This document shows positions 57,999 to 64,000 of a stretch of DNA of 64,000 nt, piece by piece; within the stretch, counting starts at the first letter, position 1; each line of letters starts with the position of its first letter. The translations under genes and the position numbers were made by a program. This DNA comes from Scardovia inopinata JCM 12537. Lineage in GTDB: Bacteria; Actinomycetota; Actinomycetes; Actinomycetales; Bifidobacteriaceae. Where the stretch lies: NCBI RefSeq assembly GCF_001042695.1, contig NZ_AP012334.1:1364001-1428000 (forward strand), in the 5' to 3' direction. The notes under the pieces were generated by a model, which saw only the letters and a list, made by a program, of their open reading frames with translations, had not been told where the DNA came from and did not search any database.

Positions 57999-58739
57999 TC
58001 AGCCTACAATGTCCTTTATATGGGCAGCCATGGCCCGCAGAGCTGCTCCCCTGTGAGAAATGGTGTTTTTCTGCTCTGCCGTCATCTGTGCTGTGGTCAG
58101 GGGACGTCCTCCAGTGGCCTCAAACTGCCCTGAGCTCACTTGGCTCTGATCGTCAGGAACAAAAATGGGATCATAGCCAAAACCGTTCTCTCCCCTGGGC
58201 TGACGAATGATGATTCCCGGCATGACTCCCGTTTCCACATATTCCTTATAGCCCCTTTCCCCCTGATGGTTCCCACTCTCCTGCCGGGGAATGACCAGGG
58301 CACAGGCGCAGCAGAAACGAGCCTGACGCTTGCCATCGGGAATGTCAGACAACTGGTTGAGCAGAAGAGCATTGTTGGCAGCATCATCACCATGACGGCC
58401 TGCCCAGCGGGCAGAAAGAACGCCCGGAGCCCGACCCATCAGATCAACAATAAGACCGGAATCGTCAGCCATAGCAGGAAACCCGGTTCTTTCAGCGGCA
58501 TCCCTGGCCTTGAGCAGGGCATTTTCCTCAAAAGTTGTTCCGGTCTCCTCCGGGTCAGGAAGCCCCAAGGAAGCCGAAGTAACGGCAATCAAACCTTCAG
58601 CAGCCTGTCCCAGGCTGTCAGCCAAAATCCTTTGTATTTCAGCAACTTTCCCCTGATTGTGCGTAGCTACCACAAGGGTTTTCTTCTGATGAGGGGCGCT
58701 TCCCCTCTTTTCATGGTCTTCCCCTGCTGCCTGATTCAT
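57999..58739 (-). CDS. rdgB: XTP/dITP diphosphatase (RdgB/HAM1 family)
   Basis: The enzyme removes non-canonical purine nucleoside triphosphates (ITP, XTP). The product has 246 residues. Motifs are LVVATHNQGKVAEIQ at the N-terminus, TGTTFEENALLKARDAAE, ADDSGLIVDLMGRAPGVLSARW, GENGFGYDPIFV and ISHRGAALRAM. AAGGAG lies 9 nt upstream of the ATG, which directly follows the rph stop codon. The rph-rdgB pair is common. Confidence 0.95.
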   Translation of the reverse strand: MNQAAGEDHEKRGSAPHQKKTLVVATHNQGKVAEIQRILADSLGQAAEGLIAVTSASLGLPDPEETGTTFEENALLKARDAAERTGFPAMADDSGLIVDLMGRAPGVLSARWAGRHGDDAANNALLLNQLSDIPDGKRQARFCCACALVIPRQESGNHQGERGYKEYVETGVMPGIIIRQPRGENGFGYDPIFVPDDQSQVSSGQFEATGGRPLTTAQMTAEQKNTISHRGAALRAMAAHIKDIVG

Positions 58740-59519
58740 CTACCTAATCTCCTTTTTCAGAGCCTGCTTTTGCAATTCCTGCAATTGTGTATTTCCCTTC
58801 TGAGCCAGATCAAGAAGAGTATTAAGCTCATCCCGGCTGAAAGGTCGATGTTCAGCTGTTCCTTGAATTTCAATGAATTTTCCTGATGCCGTCATAGCAA
58901 CATTCATATCGGTCATTGCCTGGGAATCTTCCGTATATGGCAGGTCCAGCATAGGAGTCCCATTAATAATGCCCACGGACACAGCGGAAACCTGATCCAG
59001 CAGGACCCGCTTTGCCGCTTTAATTTTCTTATTTTTCTTAGCCCAGGACACGGCATCGGCCAGAGCAACGTAAGCTCCGGTAATGGAAGCTGTTCTGGTT
59101 CCTCCGTCAGCCTGAAGAACATCGCAGTCAATCTGAATCATGTTCTCTCCCAAGGCACCCAGGTCTACGATCCCGCGCAAAACCCTGCCAATCAGACGAC
59201 TGATCTCATGGGTTCGACCTCCAATCTTGCCCCTGACCGACTCCCTGTCAGTCCTGTCAGCCGTAGCTCGGGGAATCATGGCATACTCGGCAGTTACCCA
59301 ACCCAAGCCTGAATCTTTCCGCCAGCGGGGAACCCCCTGACTAAAAGTGGCTGTGCATAAAACCCGGGTTTGCCCGCATTCAATAAGAACAGATCCTTCC
59401 GGAGCTTGGGTCCAGCCCCGGGTGATGGTTACCGGCCTGAGCTGATCCACAGCCCTGCCATCTGCTCGAATTGCCTTCAAGGCCTGAGTATCATCCAATA
59501 AGTCTTTAATCTGTGCCAT
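58740..59519 (-). CDS. rph: Ribonuclease PH
   Basis: This phosphorolytic exoribonuclease trims tRNA 3' ends. The product has 259 residues with [63 protein letters not shown] and [25 protein letters not shown] precedes the ATG at 59519. It is the first gene of rph-rdgB. Confidence 0.96.
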   Translation of the reverse strand: MAQIKDLLDDTQALKAIRADGRAVDQLRPVTITRGWTQAPEGSVLIECGQTRVLCTATFSQGVPRWRKDSGLGWVTAEYAMIPRATADRTDRESVRGKIGGRTHEISRLIGRVLRGIVDLGALGENMIQIDCDVLQADGGTRTASITGAYVALADAVSWAKKNKKIKAAKRVLLDQVSAVSVGIINGTPMLDLPYTEDSQAMTDMNVAMTASGKFIEIQGTAEHRPFSRDELNTLLDLAQKGNTQLQELQKQALKKEIR

Positions 59520-59673
59520 GGCAGTTTTAGCTCCTCACATCTGTGCCTTGCCTGATCTTTGCGATTAATTCATTAGTGTACGCATGGTCACTCACATTTC
59601 TCACCTCTATGCTTGCGACTAATCTGGTAGGCAGAAGGCAGCAGACAGCTGCCACTGATACGAGGAGAATTTC

Positions 59674-61011
59674 ATGACTAACTCTGTAAATCCGGCAATG
59701 ATGACCGATATGTATGAATATACCATGCTTGATGCTGCCCTCAAAGATGGGACTGCTGCCCGCCGCAGTGTCTTTGAAGTTTTTACCCGTCACCTGCCCA
59801 GCGGCAGACGATACGGTGTTGTTGCCGGCCTGGGTCGTATTTTGGAGTATCTCAAGGATTTTCGGCCCTCAGATGACGACCTGCAATATATGGCTGATCA
59901 TCATATTGTCAGCCAAGAAACCATTAATTACCTGCGGAACTTCACTTTCCACGGAAGCATTAAGGCCTACCGCGAAGGTGAAATGTTCTTTGCCAATTCT
60001 CCGGTTGTTCAGGTGGAAGGCACCTTTGGGGAATGCGTTCTCCTGGAAACTTTGATTTTGAGTATTATGAACTACGATTCAGCGGTAGCATCGGCAGCCT
60101 CCAGAATTACGTCAGCAGCCGGCAGTCGGCCCTGTGCCGATATGGGCGGCAGGCGGATCAGTGAATATGCAGCCATAGCTGCCTCCCGAGCTGCGATTGT
60201 CGGAGGCTTTGCCTCCACAGCAAATCTTGCAGCGGCTAAGAAGTATGGTCTTCCCTGCATTGGCACCGCCGCCCACGCCTTCACCCTGGTTCACGATACA
60301 GAAAGGGACGCCTTTGAATCTCAGGTGAAAGCCCTGGGCGTGGGCACCACCCTACTTACTGATACCTTCAACATTGATCAAGCCATCAAGACGGCTGTTG
60401 ATGTTGCTGGCCCTCATCTGGGCGGCATTCGCATTGACTCGGGCGATCTGGCCTCCCTGGCGCAGCGGGCCCGCCATCAGCTGGATGCCCTGGGTGCAAC
60501 CGGCACCACCATTACTGTTACCAACGATTTAGACGAATATTCCATTGCCGCCCTGGCAGCAGCCCCCATTGATTCTTACGGGGTGGGTACCCGTCTGGTA
60601 ACAGGATCTGGACATGTAACCAACAATATGGTTTATAAGTTGGTTGAACGCGAAGGCGCAGATGGTCTCATGCACCCGGTCGCCAAGAAATCTTTTGGCA
60701 AGGCTACTGACGGGTGGAGAAAGAAAGCTCTTCGCTCTTACCAGTATGGACTGGCTCAGGGTGAGCTTGTTCTTGCCGGGAGCCAGGAAAAGCTGGATTC
60801 TTATCAGATCCCTGAGGAATACGGACAAACCAGGGCTCTGCAAATCACAGCGGTTGATCATGGAAATATAGACGACAGTTTGACCACTTCGCAGGCTCTC
60901 TTTGCTGCCCGTGATTATCACAGGCAGCAATTGAACGATCTGCCGGTCAGCGCCCTCTCCTTGAGCGACGGAGAACCCGCTATTCCCACCGAAGTAGTTA
61001 CTGTGGATTGA
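59674..61011 (+). CDS. pncB: Nicotinate phosphoribosyltransferase
   Basis: The product has 445 residues and makes nicotinate mononucleotide for NAD salvage. Motifs are MTDMYEYTMLDAALKDG, FEVFTRHLPSGRRYGVVAG, GTAAHAFTLVHDTERDAF, RIDSGDLASLAQRARHQLD and TNDLDEYSIAAL, with the phosphate-binding YGVGTRLVTG. GAGGAGAATTTC precedes the ATG. The last 14 bp overlap the convergent DUF3039 gene. Confidence 0.94.
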   Translation: MTNSVNPAMMTDMYEYTMLDAALKDGTAARRSVFEVFTRHLPSGRRYGVVAGLGRILEYLKDFRPSDDDLQYMADHHIVSQETINYLRNFTFHGSIKAYREGEMFFANSPVVQVEGTFGECVLLETLILSIMNYDSAVASAASRITSAAGSRPCADMGGRRISEYAAIAASRAAIVGGFASTANLAAAKKYGLPCIGTAAHAFTLVHDTERDAFESQVKALGVGTTLLTDTFNIDQAIKTAVDVAGPHLGGIRIDSGDLASLAQRARHQLDALGATGTTITVTNDLDEYSIAALAAAPIDSYGVGTRLVTGSGHVTNNMVYKLVEREGADGLMHPVAKKSFGKATDGWRKKALRSYQYGLAQGELVLAGSQEKLDSYQIPEEYGQTRALQITAVDHGNIDDSLTTSQALFAARDYHRQQLNDLPVSALSLSDGEPAIPTEVVTVD

Positions 61012-61384
61012 TTCCGCCAGCAGAACCCTTCATCTGAGAGTATACTTTTTTGCACTCAGGGCAAACCGGATAATCTTCCGGATTCCGTTTAGGAACCCAT
61101 ACCTTACCACAGAGAGCGATGACAGGTCGGCCGGTAATTCTAGCCTGTTCCAACCGTTCCTTGGACACATAATGGGCGTAGCGATCGTTGTCGCCCTCAT
61201 CACTCCGCCGAGTCTTTTCGGCTGTCTCTTCCCGCTCAAGAACACTAGTGCCTGTTGAGGTACCAGGATCTGGTTGAGTCTGTGCCGGATTCTGATTGTC
61301 ATCCAACCAGATGGGAGCTGTTTCCCGTCTGCTCAGCTGATTCTGCCTACCGCCCATGCTTTTGTTTTCTGTTCTTATCATCAT
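60998..61384 (-). CDS. DUF3039 zinc-ribbon protein
   Basis: The product has about 128 residues. The conserved actinobacterial DUF3039 core is DNDRYAHYVSKERLEQA, GRPVIALCGKVWVPKRNPED and YPVCPECKKVY, with three cysteines in a zinc-ribbon arrangement. The N-terminal half is variable and polar. I use the ATG at 61384 with GGAGGG 4 nt upstream; the ATG one codon later is equally possible. The function is unknown. Confidence 0.85.
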   Translation of the reverse strand: MMIRTENKSMGGRQNQLSRRETAPIWLDDNQNPAQTQPDPGTSTGTSVLEREETAEKTRRSDEGDNDRYAHYVSKERLEQARITGRPVIALCGKVWVPKRNPEDYPVCPECKKVYSQMKGSAGGINPQ

Positions 61385-61643
61385 GCTGCCCTCCATATCT
61401 TGCTGCTCAGCAAAAGTAAGAGACTAAAACTGCTTTCGGCGGCCACAGGCCCGGCAGCCGTCTAATTTCATAGCTCTTTTGCGGATCTTTTATTGAGTAA
61501 ACTTATTGAGTAAACATTATAGTAATGCCTCCCTATCATTCTGTTCGCTCCTTACCTCTAGCTCCCATGAGTCCTACAGGCTCCCTCCTATACCCCATAT
61601 CTTCCCGCAGGCTGTCCGTGCCCCTTCTATAGGATGTCTGCGC

Positions 61644-61649
61644 TAAACT
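61644..61649 (+). promoter_or_regulatory. -10 box upstream of coaD
   Basis: TAAACT ends 6 nt before the coaD ATG. GAAGGA overlaps the spacer, so both a leaderless start and a very short leader are possible. Similar TAAACT/TAAAGT boxes precede cysS (15074) and rpmF (63796). Confidence 0.45.
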
Positions 61650-61655
61650 GAAGGA

Positions 61656-62138
61656 ATGACAATTGCAGTATGCCCCGGCTCTTTTGACCCGGTGACTTCC
61701 GGTCACCTGGATGTCATTGAGCGTTGCTCACGTTTTTTCGATCAGATTCACGTCCTTGTAGCAGTTAATTCAGCCAAAAAGCCCCTTTTCACTGAAGATG
61801 AGCGGGTTCTGATGATCCAAACCGCCTTGGAAAATGACGGATGTACCAATGCTGTGGTCAGAAGTACTGAAGGATTAGTTACTGAATACTGCACCCGGGT
61901 GGGAGCCACCGTCATCGTTAAAGGCCTGCGGCAAAACGGTGATTACGAAGCCGAATTGGGCATGGCCCTGGTTAACCGCAAACTAGCTGGGGTAGAAACC
62001 CTCTTCCTGCCAGCTGACCCCATCAAGGAACATATTTCCAGCTCCATTGTTAAGGATGTTGCCCGTCATGGAGGAGACATTTCAGGTATGGTTCCTGACA
62101 ATGTTATTGATCCCCTGATGACTGCCCTGCAAATTTAG
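61656..62138 (+). CDS. coaD: Phosphopantetheine adenylyltransferase
   Basis: The enzyme makes dephospho-CoA from 4'-phosphopantetheine and ATP. The product has 160 residues: nucleotidyltransferase motif [14 protein letters not shown] (TxGH form), [19 protein letters not shown] and the ATP-binding [16 protein letters not shown]. It heads a plus-strand run with the DivIVA-like gene, yceD and rpmF. Confidence 0.97.
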   Translation: MTIAVCPGSFDPVTSGHLDVIERCSRFFDQIHVLVAVNSAKKPLFTEDERVLMIQTALENDGCTNAVVRSTEGLVTEYCTRVGATVIVKGLRQNGDYEAELGMALVNRKLAGVETLFLPADPIKEHISSSIVKDVARHGGDISGMVPDNVIDPLMTALQI

Positions 62139-62274
62139 CAGGAGAACAGAGGGATCTTTTAAGCCGCTATAAAACCTGGATTATCAGGCAAGAGAAGTAC
62201 CATACAATAAGAATAAACCTTACAAATTTTTTACAAGAGACATAGACACCACAGACACCATAAGGAGGGTCATT

Positions 62275-63132
62275 ATGGAAGACGAGCTTTCCAGGGAGAA
62301 TCCGACTCCGGCTTCCGATGGCTACGATGACGACGCCACCAGTCAAAACCCTGCAAGGAACAAAGTCGAAGCCGATTCTACCTACCAGCCTGACGCCCAG
62401 GGATCCGAAGACAGATCAGGCCAGGAGGATCAGGAAGGCAGCAGCCAAGCAGGCCATCAGACAGACCAGACGGATAATGATCCGACCGATGCCGCTTTAC
62501 GGGCTGTCAAACAATATATACCCGAAACGTACAATCAGCAGACCGAAGGCAACGATGACCCGGCAGATGATCGGATTGGGGATGAGCAGTTCACTACCGC
62601 TTACGACATTATCGAACACATGGAGCAGTTGATAGAGGACGCCAAAACCAGTATTTTCAACACTGATGTGGTAAAAATCAGCAAGTCAGAGTTCCTGAGC
62701 CTTCTGCATGATCTGAAGAAAGGTCTGCCGGTCCAGCTGGAACGGGCCTCCGCCCTTATGCGGGAGGCAGAACGCCGTCTGGAGAATGCTCAGACACAGT
62801 CGAATTCCATTGTTTCTGATGCTCACAGTCGGGCTGAGGGAATTGTACGCGAGGCTAATGAACAGGCTCAGTTCCTTGCCGGCCAGGAGAATGTGGTCTC
62901 TATTGCCACCGAAAAGGCTCGAGATATTCTGGACAGGGCGCAGGAGAAGGCCAATCAGCTGACCCGAGGTGCGAACGATTATGCATCCAAATCTATGCGG
63001 GATCTGGACGAGCAGATCACGGAAGTGCATAAGAGCATTCAATCCGGATTGCAGGTTCTTCACCAGCGACAGGAAGACAGGGAGCAGGATATTCCCCGCC
63101 TGTCAGCTGAAGATTATCCCGACCATCACTAA
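62275..63132 (+). CDS. DivIVA-like coiled-coil protein
   Basis: The product has 285 residues. The first 100 are disordered and acidic (Asp/Gln/Ser-rich). The rest is strongly helical and charged, with heptad-like pattern: YDIIEHMEQLIEDAKTSI, then VKISKSEFLSLLHDLKKGLP and LMREAERRLENAQTQSNSIV. This resembles small actinobacterial DivIVA/SepIVA-like septum-related proteins. AAGGAGGGTCATT precedes the ATG. It lies between coaD and yceD, as in other actinobacteria. The function is inferred from resemblance only. Confidence 0.8.
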   Translation: MEDELSRENPTPASDGYDDDATSQNPARNKVEADSTYQPDAQGSEDRSGQEDQEGSSQAGHQTDQTDNDPTDAALRAVKQYIPETYNQQTEGNDDPADDRIGDEQFTTAYDIIEHMEQLIEDAKTSIFNTDVVKISKSEFLSLLHDLKKGLPVQLERASALMREAERRLENAQTQSNSIVSDAHSRAEGIVREANEQAQFLAGQENVVSIATEKARDILDRAQEKANQLTRGANDYASKSMRDLDEQITEVHKSIQSGLQVLHQRQEDREQDIPRLSAEDYPDHH

Positions 63133-63157
63133 AACTCAATAAGGACTGTATATTTTT

Positions 63158-63769
63158 ATGACCCGTGAACACCCTACTGACTGGTCTTTGTCTATCTCTT
63201 CCCTCTCTCATAGGAGCGGCCAGACCCTTATGGTTGACACTACTATGCCAGCTCCCAGTGGAATTGGCGATGACATTGTAGGAATCCACGAGGGAGCACC
63301 TGTTACCATCACTGCCCGGCTGGAGAGCCTGTCGTCAGGCCTGCTTTTTACCGGAACTGTCAGCGCAGATCTGACTGGCCAGTGCACCCGCTGCCTGACC
63401 GATGTGGAAGATACATTGGATTTGCCCGTTTCCGCCTTTTTCTCCTATCAGGACCAGGGGGAAAGAAAAGCAGACAAAGAAGCTGAAGAGGAGATAGAGG
63501 TGACAGATCTGGATGAAAACTCTCAAGATGTATATTCTCTGGATCCTTCAGCCAGCTTGATCAACCTGGAATCCCTCCTCAGGGACAATCTGGTTCAGGC
63601 TCTCCCCCTGCAGCTTCTGTGCAAACCGGATTGCCTGGGCCTGTGCTCTCAATGCGGAATTAATCTCAACGATAATCCCGACCACCACCATCAGGTAACT
63701 GATCTGAGGTGGGCTGATCTGGAAGCTTTCAAGCAGCAGCTGGGCAAGGAAACGTCTGGAAAAGACTAA
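63158..63769 (+). CDS. yceD: YceD/DUF177 family protein
   Basis: The product has 203 residues. The DUF177 pattern shows as CTRCLTDVEDTLDLPVSAFF, an acidic variable section, then NLESLLRDNLVQALPLQLLC and the Cys-rich CKPDCLGLCSQCGINLN. YceD is implicated in 23S rRNA maturation and normally precedes rpmF, as here (78 bp). Confidence 0.93.
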   Translation: MTREHPTDWSLSISSLSHRSGQTLMVDTTMPAPSGIGDDIVGIHEGAPVTITARLESLSSGLLFTGTVSADLTGQCTRCLTDVEDTLDLPVSAFFSYQDQGERKADKEAEEEIEVTDLDENSQDVYSLDPSASLINLESLLRDNLVQALPLQLLCKPDCLGLCSQCGINLNDNPDHHHQVTDLRWADLEAFKQQLGKETSGKD

Positions 63770-63847
63770 CGCATACAGTTTTCGAGGGGTTGCACTAAAC
63801 TCACCTATGCTTAAGCAAATTTATATCGATCGAAAAAGAGGATAACT

Positions 63848-64000
63848 ATGGCATTGCCCAAGTACAGGACTTCCCGCGCTAATACGCATACCCGCCGCGC
63901 TGCTTGGAAGGCACAGGCTACTACCACTATTGCCTGCCCCAACTGCGGGGCTCCCACTCTGTCACACATGGCCTGCCCCAACTGCGGCTCTTTCCGTGGC
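63848..64000 (+). CDS. rpmF: 50S ribosomal protein L32 (3' end outside window)
   Basis: The product begins [20 protein letters not shown] after the initiating Met and continues through the zinc-ribbon [20 protein letters not shown], open to the window edge. AGAGGATAACT precedes the ATG. A possible own promoter has TAAACT at 63796-63801. Confidence 0.96.
   Translation, partial: MALPKYRTSRANTHTRRAAWKAQATTTIACPNCGAPTLSHMACPNCGSFRG

Overview
The window reads as chromosomal DNA of a Gram-positive, high-G+C-lineage bacterium (Actinobacteria) at roughly 50% G+C, most likely a member of the Bifidobacteriaceae. The support is inferential: actinobacterial families (DUF3039, DUF4916/NUDIX, a long RNase E with disordered flanks, a G5-domain Rpf-like cell-wall protein, an S16 with a long tail, NusG with an acidic N-terminal extension), a LacZ-type GH2 beta-galactosidase, and closely packed small operons. 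No plasmid, prophage, intact insertion sequence or CRISPR array was seen.

Layout. 1-4.6 kb: a sugar ABC ATPase running off the left edge, a LacI-family regulator, and a divergent ABC exporter, with two LacI-type operators and a strong promoter between the last two. 4.7-15 kb: PHP phosphoesterase, VKOR, Old Yellow Enzyme, pyrD, rnc, an arcA-arcB arginine deiminase pair, an ABC-F ATPase and a glutamine amidotransferase. 15-23 kb: cysS-ffh, an exo/endonuclease/phosphatase protein, khpA-rpsP and trmD-rimM. 23-31 kb: a minus-strand run of lplA, ptrB, an App1-like phosphatase, gcvH, a hydrolase and DUF4916; LplA would lipoylate GcvH. 31.5-33.3 kb: trxA and the Rpf-like protein. 33.3-36.4 kb: a mostly non-coding stretch with one DUF559 gene, rich in short tandem and inverted repeats. 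36.4-42.3 kb: a purine permease and pstSCAB phosphate uptake. 42.6-47.8 kb: lacZ, a truncated ABC ATPase remnant and a secreted HNH nuclease. 48-57.5 kb: rplA-rplK, nusG-secE, tRNA-Trp, aspC-obg, rpmA-rplU and RNase E. 57.8-64 kb: tRNA-Thr, tRNA-Leu, rdgB-rph, pncB, DUF3039, coaD, a DivIVA-like protein, yceD and the start of rpmF.

Most genes are housekeeping. The least explained signal is in the non-coding DNA: a family of four elements bounded by the inverted arms CTCACCYAAC / GTTRGGTGAG. Three of them are 77-78 bp long, and one has a compensated base change in both arms. One copy sits between trmD and rpsP, where the usual rpsP-khpA-rimM-trmD order is split and inverted in order; the other three surround the DUF559 gene. 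A second theme is a large number of short (9-39 bp) tandem duplications, both between genes and in frame inside conserved proteins (CysRS, RNase III, TrmD, PstS).
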